Origin: Gonocerus acuteangulatus
Taxonomy: Eukaryota > Arthropoda > Insecta > Hemiptera > Coreidae
DNA: 64,000 nt
Direction: 5' to 3'
Assembly (NCBI GenBank): GCA_946811695.1
Contig: OX328127.1
Location: 44,086,269 to 44,150,268, forward strand
Part shown: in pieces, positions 12,601 through 24,587 of the stretch
Layout: the number at the start of each line of letters is the position of its first letter
Position numbering within the stretch: the first letter of the stretch is position 1
Made by a program: the position numbers and the translations under genes
Notes under the pieces: model-generated
The model's database searches: none
Told to the model about the DNA's origin: nothing
What the model saw: the letters and a program-made list of their open reading frames with translations, nothing else

Positions 12601-12925
12601 TATTTATACTTTTTAATTTTATTTATTTATTTTTTTGCATTTTGCTATGAATTTCTCACGTCATCTCTCTTTTTATTATTTAATTATGTTTTATTTTATT
12701 TAATTTTTTAATACATTTATTTTTTCTTTCTATTTTTTATTTATTCATTTTTTTAATTTGTATTTCATATTTTTTTTTTTTTTTTCTTAATTTTTGTTGT
12801 CTTTGACACACTTCCCAGTCGCCTTCTAATTTTGTTCCATTTCTTTTTTTCCAATCAACTTTTACGTTGAAACAGTTTGTCGCCTATGTTGCGGGACTCT
12901 ATAAATTAAATAAATAAATAAAACA
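12601..12925 (+). mobile_element. Probable LINE 3' end with TAAA tail
   Basis: A T-rich tract leads to TTTGTCGCCTATGTTGCGGG, ending in an AATAAATAAATAAA tail. A similar TTTTGTCGCCTATATTGCG string followed by AATAAATATATA lies at 52438-52470. Two dispersed copies with A-rich ends suggest a retroelement 3' terminus. No coding part is attached here. Confidence 0.45.
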
Positions 12926-12927
12926 AG

Positions 12928-13140
12928 GAGGCCCGGTGGCCGCGAGCGTTAAGGCGTGAGCACTTAAACACTCCGTGCTAAGGGTCGTGTGTTTCGAATC
13001 CCACCAGGGGTGTTGGCTTTTCTTTGGAAAAAATAAAACGCATCAGCCTTATCCTGGCTAGAAAAGGAGGTGACCGCTAGATAACAAGTCCTAAAATTCT
13101 GAGTTAATTATAATGGACGTTAAATGTAAATGAATAAATT
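12928..13140 (+). mobile_element. tRNA-derived SINE, family B
   Basis: The head reads GAGGCCCGGTGGCCGCGAGCG with a tRNA-Leu/Ser-like long variable region. A good B box, GTTTCGAATCCC, is at 12991-13002. The body contains GCATCAGCCTTATCCTGGCT, then CCTAAAATTCTGAGTTAAT and GGACGTTAAA, ending in AT-rich sequence. Tail-only copies of the family are at 9672-9790, 12490-12600 and 37068-37136. Transcription would be by RNA polymerase III from the internal A and B boxes. Confidence 0.8.
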
Positions 13141-16100
13141 TAAAAATATATATATATATATTATTGTTTGTTACATTCTTAACCATTGTAATATAACATG
13201 TAGGGAGAAGCGGATCCCCCATTATAGGCTGGGTTGGCCGGTCTATTGTCTTGATTCTAACTCCTGAACGATATCACAAAAAGAAAACTCTTTGATGCTT
13301 GTCCAAAGTTTGCACTAGGGTCTACCGTATTCCATTTACTACTATGGATCCAAATCGTTCATATTGTCAGAAGCTTTATGTGAATGAAGGTACTCTTCTC
13401 TCTAAACAATATTAACATTAATATTTGCGGAACATTCAGGCCATTAGCACCAGGCTATCAGAGAGGCCGGTTAGGTTTCAGGAATAAATTTCAGCATGCT
13501 CAGATCCCTCCACCATCACAACTTTTTTAGCACCAATGGGATCCATTAAACGGGGAAGTGAGCTTGAGACGAACCAGGAAAAATAATTCTCTTATCAATT
13601 CCTGAAGAAACATTTTAATTTCAACAAGTATGACCCCGGCCGAATGTTTTAATTATACAGATTAAAACATTCAGAAAATATTTTAATCCTATTAGATTTG
13701 TCTTGGTTGAAACACCCCATTTAAAAAAGCGCATTAATTTAGCATCATTATTTGTTTATGCAATTATATATTTAATGAATTTTGTTGTTAGTCAACTTGA
13801 TTCTGGGTTTAGTCTTGAAGTTTTATCCCAATGTTTCTCGATCATGGTGACCAGTAGCGTTGTCCCTTCTTTACCTTTATCATCCATTAACATACTATGA
13901 TAATATGGAACATTAAGTCTCCAGCCTTCTCGTTTTAATACATCGCCCTCTTCCATTATTCATTCCATACATTTTTCATTGGAAGCCATAATTTTTATTG
14001 TGGATTTTATTTGTAATTGGTACCGGGTCGAGAAAACAGATGTCAAGTTGTTTGCACGTGTAAATCGTGTCTTTTTTACGTAAGCATTTCTCGTGCTGAA
14101 AAATAGTTTTTAAAACCCATAATATTTAAGATCTGTTTACTCAAATATATAATATTCACGTTGTAGCTTCAAATCGAAAGATATAAAAAACCGAGACCAG
14201 TTTACTATTTGTTTTGCGGGTAGATGAATCCTAAATCTCCAAGCATCTCTTGGTTTTAGCCTAACGATAAAAAAACAAAAAAAACTCCAGATGTCTATGC
14301 GATAATCTTGCTATTCAAGTCGTGAACCAAAATTATCGACTTTTTCCTGTGGGTATTTTTGAGTCCTCAAATTCTAATTTTTTGAGACCTCGATGAAATT
14401 GATTGGTCCATTTGGAGCCAAGTTACAGACCTTTGATTTTATGACTTTTCTTAAAATTTTGCGACTATGCTTATTTTAGTATGTGTATTTATTAAATAAG
14501 TGTATCGTTTCTTTTTATTCTTTCACTTTGCCAATTTACTTGCATGAGCTAATGAACTAACATTGTGGTCAAAGGATAATTGGTTCTTTTACATCCAGAA
14601 ACAGAGATTTTAAAGTGCCTGTATTGTACGTGAATGCTACTAGTTGTTCAACTGGTGTTCTCAAATGAGATTGCTCAGTTTTTGTTTCTGTCGATTTGAG
14701 AATATTGTGTTTAGGTGATGGATCCTATCTTTCAACAAATCAGACAAGTCATGTGTTACATTAAATTTATTACGACTTGTGCATTCTCTTAGCTTTGGTT
14801 TTCTGTATAGTTTTTGTCACAAGTTTGCTTTTTTCCTGTGAGATACTCGTCTGTTAGTCTAGTGTGGGCAATTCTAAGTCATAACTTGTCGCGGTATCTG
14901 GATGTCTCTTCAGTATTATTTTAAATATTTCGTAATATATTGTTAGCTAGTCGAAGCTAGCTGTCTTGCAAGTAGTTCCTGATGTTTAGTTTAGTTTAAT
15001 CAAATTGATTAAGTAATTGTGTGGATTAATCGGTTGCTTTCAGGCTGTTCTGTAGGAAGCTTTGTACAGGAATCTGCTTAGGATCGTCTATTCAAAGCTT
15101 AATGCTCAGGCAGCTTGTACATTATAATGTTAGTGAATTGTTTTGAAAATCCACTTGTCCGTCGCCATTACTTTACTATCATTTGTTTGTAGCAGTTATT
15201 TCATTTTTTTCAATAGTAATGAATATATTTAAACAATAAACCATTAAAAGTAGAAAGCAATATAGCGTCCAGCTTCCATTAAATCTCTGAGATCATTGTT
15301 ATAAGAGGAGGAATCCTGTGCGATAATTCTTATCGTGGTTTCTTCCCGACCAATGAAATGATTTTCCTGTTGAGATATCAGCAGTTGCATTACGTAAAGA
15401 AAATCATGTATGCTAGTAACAATTAATAATAATTAATCATTCTGTTTTTATTTACTGGAATATTTTACATATTACTTTCTTCTTAAATATTACTAAAAAC
15501 AGTATTAGCTGACGTTTTCACGAGTATTTTAGATATATATCTCCAGTGCCATTAATAAATGAATAGACGCATTCATTGATAGGTTTTGATCTTTCGAGAA
15601 AAATATAAAAAGAAATCTCAAAGTGAAGGAATATTTTAGGCGCCTAACTAATAGTATCCTAAGCGGAAATTACACCATCCTCTTTCTCAACGTTCGCTTG
15701 GAAACACTACAACCAATACGTTTCTCATTATCTTACCTTTATTTACTAAAATATTCATTTTACTGTTGAAAGCAATTAAAAAATGGGGTAAACAAAAACA
15801 AAAACCCCGTCCAAATTACCAAACTTACAACTTCGAAGTTGTAAGCACTTATTTCTCCGATTGACATCGCCCCATCGAAAATTACTTCAGAACTTTTTTT
15901 GTTAAGAATATAGTGAGTTTTCAAATTAGTAACCTTCTACTTGCCAAATTTTTCCAAAAGTTTTCGAGATTTATTAAAAAATATACTTAAAAAAGATTCG
16001 ACAACGTTTAATGTATGTTAATAAAATATTTGTTACCAATATTTCCTTAACTGCAAACGAAATAAAAATTTAAACATCTTGAACTAGTTGACTTTCAAAC

Positions 16101-16690
16101 GTCTGGAACAAGTTTCAACTGAATCAATAGTTTCAACGTCCGTTGTAAACGGTTACAAATATCGCTTTGAAAATAGTTTCATTCGTTTTGTCAACTTACA
16201 AATCACAGCCTCAGCCTTAGAGAACCTTCTTTAGGCAGGGCCACATCTATAAATGCTTCTGAAGGGACGTTAAAGAGACCGGGAATTCGTAAAGACAAAT
16301 AGGATTATTGAAGAACGGCGTGTAGCTAATGAAATTTGCCCTTTTACCACATAAAATGTTTTATTATTGAGTAGATATCTTCTATCACAATACCAATGCA
16401 CTTAGGTGTCTGAAAGAACCACTGAAGATTAGAATTCGAATAAAAGCTGAGTGAAAAGAAGCTCCATTGATGTTTCCCATTTGCCGAAAGATAGTCTATT
16501 GATGTTGAATCAAAAGTAGCTGTAAGAGAGTAAATAGATTAATAGCTTCTACTATCGAAAGGACCGGCCAGTCATAGGATCAACAGGTGCCCCGGCCAGA
16601 CAATGCTCAGGATAATTTCCACAAATGGGCCGAATCATAGGCTCTCTTACACTCTTCTTGTGTACCTTAACCTTTAATTCTACACTTATC
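13141..16690. other. Unrecognised AT-rich stretch
   Basis: I saw no RT motif, tRNA box or recurring family over this 3.5 kb. A perfect 12-bp-arm inverted repeat (GAATGTTTTAAT at 13642-13653, complement at 13661-13672) is the only clear local structure. The frame at 13703-13900 is hydrophobic and A/T-rich but not recognisable. Confidence 0.4.
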
Positions 16691-16695
16691 TATAG

Positions 16696-16698
<3 letters not shown>

Positions 16699-16769
<71 letters not shown>

Positions 16770-16795
16770 CCACACACACACACCCACACACACAT
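16699..16795. repeat. Compound (CT)n(CA)n microsatellite
   Basis: About 45 bp of CT repeats pass directly into about 50 bp of CA repeats with a few CCCA interruptions. The frame across it gives Ser-Leu then Thr-His runs and is not a gene. Confidence 0.95.
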
Positions 16796-16837
16796 TTACA
16801 AAATGTAAATCTAGAAAGGTAATTTACGCTTAGAATC

Positions 16838-16975
16838 CTATCAGTTTCCTGTTGCGCCTTAGATCTTGCTTAGCTTTGTGATTTCATTCTACAATTTTTC
16901 ATGTGTTTAAATTTTTTAAGAAGGATTAAGACAAAGCATTATCTGTTTCTATTTTAAGCTTTCCAAATGACAGTA
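16838..16975 (+). repeat. Dispersed repeat, copy A
   Basis: About 135 bp matches 41240-41378 in the same orientation. Shared strings include AAGATCTTGCTT, GATTTCATT, GATTAAGACAAA and CTGTTTCTATT. The class is unknown and there is no coding sequence. Confidence 0.65.
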
Positions 16976-17207
16976 GTATCTCGGCAAGGGTTATAGATAT
17001 GGCCTTGGAAATGGTTTCATTTGCTGGCTTACGTCTATTTACTTACTAAACGGATACATGAAATCTTAGTAACTCCAAAGCGTAACCGTTGCGTTTTTTA
17101 TCGCACGAATTTCGCAAGAAAAGAAACTGTTCCTTCTGCTGGCTAACGAATTTGACATTTCATATCTCAAATCACACAAAGCCGATTAGTACCAACATTC
17201 AACAGAC

Positions 17208-17211
17208 AAAT

Positions 17212-17270
<59 letters not shown>
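17208..17270. repeat. (TA)n microsatellite
   Basis: Sixty-odd bases of TA with one AAA interruption. No Helentron sequence flanks this array. Confidence 0.9.
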
Positions 17271-17272
<2 letters not shown>

Positions 17273-17847
17273 CACATACTTTCAGCGCTGGTATAGTATG
17301 CCGGTGCTGAAATTATTCTAATTATTTTAAACCATTTTAAAAGTACTACTAGCTAGAAGAATATAATTACTTTGCCCATACTTTACTGTGATGAACAGCA
17401 TTAATATTATTGGGAAAGCTGAATTTCGTCTCAGAAATTCCCTGATTAAAAGCTTTTTCGGGCTGTAACTGCACACTAAAATGTTTCTTGGATGGACACT
17501 CCGCTGCACAATGAAATATCAGAAAATTGTACAACTCAGTCCTAGTGTAAATAACTTTGAATTAATATATTTTTGTTTTCTTTACTAAAACCAAAAAGAT
17601 AAGGAGGAGATCATTCAAGAAGGTTAAATAAAGATAGATGTAGAATGTCATCATTCATCAGGATATTTAGGGGGCGAGAAAGTCTGAGGAAGAGAAAATA
17701 ATCCAGTAAGACTTTTGCCTTTCAATTTCCAAACTTCCTTTGTCTTATTTGTTTTCTTCGATTATTTATTTTATGCGCCAAGAGTTTTTCAACTTCAGCT
17801 CCTCGCCAATATGATTGTTAGCGCATTTTTCCCTCCCTCCCTCTCAT
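17271..17847. other. Unrecognised stretch
   Basis: No supported gene or repeat. Confidence 0.35.
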
Positions 17848-18223
17848 CGTTGAAGACATATCCGGTCGAGATTATAAAAATGTTTGTTTTTTCCCAAAAT
17901 GACAGACATTCAAGAGCGGATATTTCGAAAACTAAAGATATCTCGAAAAACTTTATAGACTAGAACTTGTAGGAAATTTAATCAGTTTTCATTTGTTATA
18001 GAATAGTCATGTCGCTAAGACGCAGTGTTTCCGAGATATAAGTGAAAACCCGAAAAATGGGACCTTCTAAACCCCCCTCCCCCCCCCCCCCCCTCAAAGG
18101 CTACGGGCGAGGACTTTTGATATGTTCACCTCCTTTCCAGCCCAAACAAAGTTACTAAGTCAAAAATTGTGTTCTAAAAATGTCCACGTAGAAGTGTTTT
18201 CAAGCATTCCGTTGACTGAACTG
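17848..18223 (+). mobile_element. Solo arm of the palindromic element
   Basis: This matches the right-hand arm of the large palindrome at 28965-31063: CAAGAGCGGATATTTCGAAA, TCCGAGATATAAGTGAAAAC, a poly(C) run (18073-18093), GGCGAGGACTTTTGATATG and the terminus GTTGACTGAACTG. Only one arm unit is present, so it is a truncated copy or a solo terminal repeat. Confidence 0.8.
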
Positions 18224-18469
18224 TTTACCAGAATCCATATTTCCCTTTATTCAAAACGCGAACTTTTCTTAGAACAAGCATTTTATCGGGAGTTATAGAA
18301 TGAGGGAGAAGGAGAAATGAGAAGGCAGAGAGAAGAAGAAGGTAGATGGTGTAGTATCGAACGCGAGGTCTCGATAACACTGTTAGCAGCCGTTGTAGTG
18401 CTTCCATGCTGTCAATACCAGGACAGCCAGAGCTCTCGATCTAGCTGGTGATCGACATCACTAGTCGGT

Positions 18470-20058
18470 AATGGATCCTAATTCTAATGAATCATAGGAA
18501 GTTGACAACCAAGAAATCTCACTAGAATCCTCCGGGTTCAAATTTTCCACAGATTCAACAAGAGCCAAGCCGACTTCTAGAGAAAGTAGTTTCCTCGAGA
18601 ATTCGAACAGTTTTACCGACATTAATTGCGAAGGTACACACGGCCGGCATGTCATTATGCAGCTCTTGTCATTAAATTTATATGATTTAATATAAGAGGC
18701 TTATCACAACTCCATGGGGGGGGGGGGGCAGGATATATAAGACTCCAGAGACCAGAACGACAGTTTTAATCGCCCAAGGTAAAGCCAGCCAACTCAGCAC
18801 AACATCGAGATATTAGATATTATGCCTGAGTATATACTACCCTAAACAATTAGCAGAGGGGTACAAAGAAAAAGAGAGATTGTTTCAAATTCAAAAAACG
18901 GAGAATGGAAAAATAGCAGAGGAAACTATAGTTATGAGGGAGAGGATATTACTGTGGCTAGTGACCGCCTAGCTTCTTAGTTTTTCGGGAATATATCTAT
19001 TTTTTGTTATTTATTTCTTTAAGAGGTTCGCATCAATGGCGATGCGTCCTAATATAGATACCTCATTTACATAACGCTAGCATTGCTTCAATTTACATTT
19101 AACCTTAACTAAAATATGTACTTATATATATATAACACAATTCATTTCTTGATTGGTAACAGCTTTTGCATGACAAAAGGCAGATAGTTATTGAATGTAA
19201 CCAAATTATATTAAATAACAATTAATTCATTGTACTTTATTATCTTAACTAATATATTTAAAATTATATCTCTAATTACTAAGTATGACAATAAAAGACG
19301 AACAATATCAATTTTAAAGTGAAGTGGAGTGTTATATTTTTGTTTAGTTCATCTTTAGCCACACAAATAAACTGGATCTAAGACATAAACAGACATGTTT
19401 GGTCCTGCGACTTATTAATTGTCATTGCAAAATGCCAATCTTACTGAAAATTTAACGCGTTTGAATTCAATTGGCACTTCTGCGGGAATAATAATGGCCG
19501 AAAATTTTGTAGGGTGAGAAAGACAGAAGACCGGCTTCGTTCTCATCCTTACTCCATGTTGCTTACTGTGTGAGATGTTACACCGGTAGACGCCTGGCGG
19601 AGATAACTGGCCAAGTGATAATTTATCAGTTGGTTAAAAATTATTCAAGTACTATTTATTTAAAAAATAGAAATTGGTGGTAAAAGGATGAAAATGTAGG
19701 GTTGTATGTATTTTTTAGTTATCAAGTCATAAAAAATTAAAATAAAATAGGTATTTTGTCTGGAAAATAAAAAAATATTTTTTGGGGTGGGGCACCCGTA
19801 TCACTTAGAGATGTATAAAATAGTTTACATCCTACTCTCAGACCTACTGGAGACACAACAACTTTCATGAAAATCGGTCAAGCTGTTTCGGAGGAGTTTG
19901 GTTACAAACACTGACACCAGACTTTTAGCACTTTCCTCCGAAGGAAAGTAGCTATTGAGGTTGGACTCATGACGGAATTTTTGAAAAATTTCTTCAAATC
20001 TTTATCGATCCTACCTAGTAGACACCGAAAATGACCCCCGTTAAAATTTATATATATC

Positions 20059-20094
<36 letters not shown>
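18470..20094. repeat. Left copy of a 1.6-kb direct duplication
   Basis: It starts AATGGATCCTAATTCTAATG and continues, with no difference I noticed except three extra Gs in the poly(G) run near 18717, through a Helentron 3' end (from 19925) into its (TA)n tract. The right copy is at 22618-24240. Between them lies only the R2-type retroelement. The element's A-rich 3' end abuts the TA end of this copy. Inside it (19850-19920) is the end of an older dispersed repeat with TTTCGGAGGAGTTTGGTTAC. No host gene is visible in the duplicated segment. Confidence 0.9.
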
Positions 20095-20103
<9 letters not shown>

Positions 20104-20437
20104 TTATTATTTTTCATTATTTTTCTTTATTAGGAGAAACAGAGCACATTCATACAATTAATCAATAATACATATTCAAATACAAGTCAGTTTACAATTG
20201 GGCGTCTCCTTCACCCTCGTTGTTAAGGCTTGAAGACCCAAGCCTATTTGCTGTGAGACCTTAAATTAGTTAAATATGACCACTTTATTTTAACAATAAA
20301 TAACTTATAAAAAGACGACTACACTAGCAATAAATAACAATAAAATAAATAAATAAATAAAATAATACTCCAAAATATAATAATAAATGCCAAACTGTAG
20401 CCAGTGGCAGTCAACTTCTCTAACTTCATCCTCTGAG

Positions 20438-20477
<40 letters not shown>

Positions 20478-20609
20478 AAAAGAAGGAGGCATCTCACCAT
20501 CCACATCCAATAAAGGTATAACACATACAAACACCAATATACATATACACATACACACATATATATATATATTATATATATATACACACACACATAAAAA
20601 AAAGAAAAA

Positions 20610-20694
<85 letters not shown>

Positions 20695-22617
20695 TTAATA
20701 AACATAGACAATCCTCAACGTCCCACACCGGCGAGGAGTGTCCTCCAACGACTGAAGATGATGCAGGAGCCCTTCAATACCCGCAAGGTAATGCTTCTCA
20801 GAACCGCCATAGGGACATCAAGCTGCCTCAATCTCTTGGCAGAAGCATTGCTCCACACACCCCTCCAGCTCAATGTACAGGACGTTACATCCACGTCGGT
20901 GACAGGCACGCCAAACATTCGCCCAACCGCCAAACGGACAGCAAGTCTCCCATACTTCCGACACTTCTCCCGGTGAATCAAATCTAAATCGGTGTTCCCA
21001 TTAACAATTTGAGCGTCCACAATAGTCACTTTACCCCCTTTTGCCACAATTATATCGGGCTTCCATCGACGACCATCAGCTCTCAGGACTGTCTCGAGGT
21101 GAACCTCGTACCCCCTCCCGGCTAGGGCTTCACCCAGTACATCCACCACAGTATCATGTCTTAGACAGCGACCTCCCCGTGAAACGTAACATTGCTGAAC
21201 AGCATGAGTGCCGGTCTCATCCTCCAGGCAACCCGCCCTGCAGGTAAGTATCCGGCCCACACGCCGACCTCTTGTCGTTCTCACGGTGGTCGGAAGGGCA
21301 TTTATGTGGGTACGAACGTACTGGATGAAGTCCCAACCAGAAGTGGTCCCAGCTCCATCACTGAGCCAATATGTTGAAGCCTTACAGGCAGAGGATTCCT
21401 TCAGCCCTGCTCCGTCGTTGGACGAATAGAGTCTGTCAGCCCACCATTTCTTTCTAGTCTCAGGGCACCAGGAGTCATCTTGTACCAAGCCCTGCCTGGC
21501 CAGGGTCTCCCTCGCTTTCCGCAGCCTTTTGGTAACTTCCGCCGAACGATAAGCTGCCCTTGCCGCGGCCAAACCTGACCACTCCATCCTAGAAAGACGG
21601 CCTACAGTCAGAGCCGGAACAAGAACGCTCATACTGGGCACACCCAAACCTCCGTCTGTGCACGAAGCATGGAAATATGCAACAGGAATATCCTTTGGCA
21701 ATCTCAGCCACCTCCTCACCGCTGCTCTAACCTTTACATCCAACTTATTCAATGCTTCGCGGGAGGAGCCACCAAGTACCAGCTTGTGCACGTAACTCGG
21801 AAGGAGGTGGTATCTAAGGGCGGTCAACCTCTGCTGCGGCTTGAGGGGTGCATTTCCAATTCTTAAAAGGGCCCTTCCGATTTCCTCATCAGGCCTCTCG
21901 ATACCATGGTTCCTATAGTTGACTCCAAGGTACTTAACCGAGTCTAGGAACTGAATTTGCCTCACCGGGGCTCCACCAATATTGAACAGTCGTCCTCAAC
22001 TACCTTGATCCTGACCACACGCCCAGCCGGCACAGCACTTACCAGGGCTGAGCTCCATCCCCAAGGATCGCCCTGCCTGATCCCCCTCCCGCTTACAATT
22101 GGGTCCGTCCACCTAAGACCGTCGGTAACTCGGGTAAACCCGCCACCGTAGACCCCCATCACGTATTCAACGAATCCGGATGGTAGGCCTTTATGGACCA
22201 TGGCGGCTCGTAGAGCTGAGTGACTAATGCTATCAAAGGCCTTAGCAATGTCCAGGAAGGTCAAGTGTACCTCGCGACGACACCGACGAGCCTCCCTGAG
22301 CACCGCATCCAGGACTACACTGTTCTCCGCCGTTCCGTCGGCTGCTATGAACGCCCTTTGACCTGTCTCTTGGAGATCCAACGCTCTCAGACGTGCAGCC
22401 AATACCTTATGAAGTTGTCTGAGAGCTACGGACGCCACGGTAATAGGTCTATAATCACCAGGCGTCTCGGGAAATTTCTTTTTCGGAATAAAGACAGTTC
22501 TGGCCCCAACCATTAAATGAATACACCTTCCCCCCAATAAATATAAGTTATAAAAAACAGCCCGAGCCTTGGGGGGAACTGATTCCCAATCAGCAACTCG
22601 TAGGCCGTCCGGACCCA
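20095..22617 (-). mobile_element. 5'-truncated R2-type (RLE) non-LTR retrotransposon
   Basis: Read on the minus strand, the element enters abruptly within the RT domain at 22617, encodes RT and a C-terminal restriction-like endonuclease, and stops at 20715. A roughly 0.6-kb 3' UTR runs to 20095 and ends CCTAATAAAGAAAAATAATG plus an A-rich tail. The UTR contains long T runs in the sense strand (plus-strand poly(A) at 20438-20475 and 20597-20687). The N-terminal zinc fingers and Myb domain of R2 are missing. It is flanked by 1.6-kb direct repeats. It is locally GC-richer than its surroundings. R2, R8/R9, Hero and NeSL elements share this layout. The CCHC plus PD-X12-D arrangement fits the R2 group best. 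Confidence 0.85.
20715..21965 (-). pseudogene. R2-type retrotransposon ORF, C-terminal part with restriction-like endonuclease
   Basis: A 416-codon frame covers the RT thumb and endonuclease. A KYLGVNY motif lies at residues 11-17, the usual marker after the RT palm. A CCHC zinc knuckle uses C242, C246, H254 and C259, followed by RHD (269-271). The restriction-like endonuclease reads KPDII (302-306) with a downstream D317, giving PD-X12-D, then an EKCRKYG segment (333-339). These residues cut the target DNA in R2 so that its 3' OH primes reverse transcription. This half looks intact. It is separated from the N-terminal half by a frame change near 21965-21980, and the apparent ATG start is an artefact of that break. 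Confidence 0.85.
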
Positions 22618-22618
22618 A
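21962..22618 (-). pseudogene. R2-type retrotransposon ORF, RT fingers/palm fragment lacking motif C
   Basis: About 218 codons, opening at the junction with the flanking duplication rather than at a real start. GPDG (2-5), RTVFIPK (40-46), GDYRPIT (54-60), DGTAEN (94-99), motif A FLDIAKAFD (121-129, metal-binding D122 and D129) and RQGDP (181-185) are all present. Immediately after RQGDP the sequence jumps to a SSALVSAVPAGR block that in R2 proteins lies after the FADD motif. The roughly 100-residue stretch with the two catalytic aspartates of motif C is therefore deleted. A frame change then ends the frame at 21962. The copy cannot encode active RT. Confidence 0.85.
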
Positions 22619-24203
22619 ATGGATCCTAATTCTAATGAATCATAGGAAGTTGACAACCAAGAAATCTCACTAGAATCCTCCGGGTTCAAATTTTCCACAG
22701 ATTCAACAAGAGCCAAGCCGACTTCTAGAGAAAGTAGTTTCCTCGAGAATTCGAACAGTTTTACCGACATTAATTGCGAAGGTACACACGGCCGGCATGT
22801 CATTATGCAGCTCTTGTCATTAAATTTATATGATTTAATATAAGAGGCTTATCACAACTCCATGGGGGGGGGGCAGGATATATAAGACTCCAGAGACCAG
22901 AACGACAGTTTTAATCGCCCAAGGTAAAGCCAGCCAACTCAGCACAACATCGAGATATTAGATATTATGCCTGAGTATATACTACCCTAAACAATTAGCA
23001 GAGGGGTACAAAGAAAAAGAGAGATTGTTTCAAATTCAAAAAACGGAGAATGGAAAAATAGCAGAGGAAACTATAGTTATGAGGGAGAGGATATTACTGT
23101 GGCTAGTGACCGCCTAGCTTCTTAGTTTTTCGGGAATATATCTATTTTTTGTTATTTATTTCTTTAAGAGGTTCGCATCAATGGCGATGCGTCCTAATAT
23201 AGATACCTCATTTACATAACGCTAGCATTGCTTCAATTTACATTTAACCTTAACTAAAATATGTACTTATATATATATAACACAATTCATTTCTTGATTG
23301 GTAACAGCTTTTGCATGACAAAAGGCAGATAGTTATTGAATGTAACCAAATTATATTAAATAACAATTAATTCATTGTACTTTATTATCTTAACTAATAT
23401 ATTTAAAATTATATCTCTAATTACTAAGTATGACAATAAAAGACGAACAATATCAATTTTAAAGTGAAGTGGAGTGTTATATTTTTGTTTAGTTCATCTT
23501 TAGCCACACAAATAAACTGGATCTAAGACATAAACAGACATGTTTGGTCCTGCGACTTATTAATTGTCATTGCAAAATGCCAATCTTACTGAAAATTTAA
23601 CGCGTTTGAATTCAATTGGCACTTCTGCGGGAATAATAATGGCCGAAAATTTTGTAGGGTGAGAAAGACAGAAGACCGGCTTCGTTCTCATCCTTACTCC
23701 ATGTTGCTTACTGTGTGAGATGTTACACCGGTAGACGCCTGGCGGAGATAACTGGCCAAGTGATAATTTATCAGTTGGTTAAAAATTATTCAAGTACTAT
23801 TTATTTAAAAAATAGAAATTGGTGGTAAAAGGATGAAAATGTAGGGTTGTATGTATTTTTTAGTTATCAAGTCATAAAAAATTAAAATAAAATAGGTATT
23901 TTGTCTGGAAAATAAAAAAATATTTTTTGGGGTGGGGCACCCGTATCACTTAGAGATGTATAAAATAGTTTACATCCTACTCTCAGACCTACTGGAGACA
24001 CAACAACTTTCATGAAAATCGGTCAAGCTGTTTCGGAGGAGTTTGGTTACAAACACTGACACCAGACTTTTAGCACTTTCCTCCGAAGGAAAGTAGCTAT
24101 TGAGGTTGGACTCATGACGGAATTTTTGAAAAATTTCTTCAAATCTTTATCGATCCTACCTAGTAGACACCGAAAATGACCCCCGTTAAAATTTATATAT
24201 ATC

Positions 24204-24240
<37 letters not shown>
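22618..24240. repeat. Right copy of the 1.6-kb direct duplication
   Basis: It begins AATGGATCCTAATTCTAATG exactly where the retroelement's truncated 5' end stops. It runs through the same sequence as 18470-20094 into the (TA)n tract of Helentron copy 3. The coordinate offset is 4148 before and 4145 after the poly(G) run near 22865, so the only length change I can see is 3 bp in that homopolymer. A shared AAT at the 5' junction is compatible with microhomology. Confidence 0.9.
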
Positions 24241-24251
<11 letters not shown>

Positions 24252-24303
24252 TATATATATATATATATATATATATGCATATATATATATATATATATAT
24301 ATA

Positions 24304-24372
<69 letters not shown>

Positions 24373-24532
24373 CTGTTAGCCCACGTAACGAGGGTGAAGG
24401 AGACGCCCAATTGTAAGTTGACTATGTATGTATCTTATACAGTGTATTATTAAGTTTGAAGTGGATTGTATCTCCTAATAAAGAAATAAAGATATATATA
24501 TATATATGCATATATATATATATATATATATA

Positions 24533-24587
<55 letters not shown>

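Noticed and set aside
20319..20728. Minus-strand frames with long Phe runs
   Set aside because: These come from poly(A)/poly(T) and TA/CA tracts in the 3' UTR of the R2-type element.
20758..22516. Several plus-strand frames of 60-98 codons
   Set aside because: Antisense shadows of the R2-type retrotransposon frames on the minus strand.
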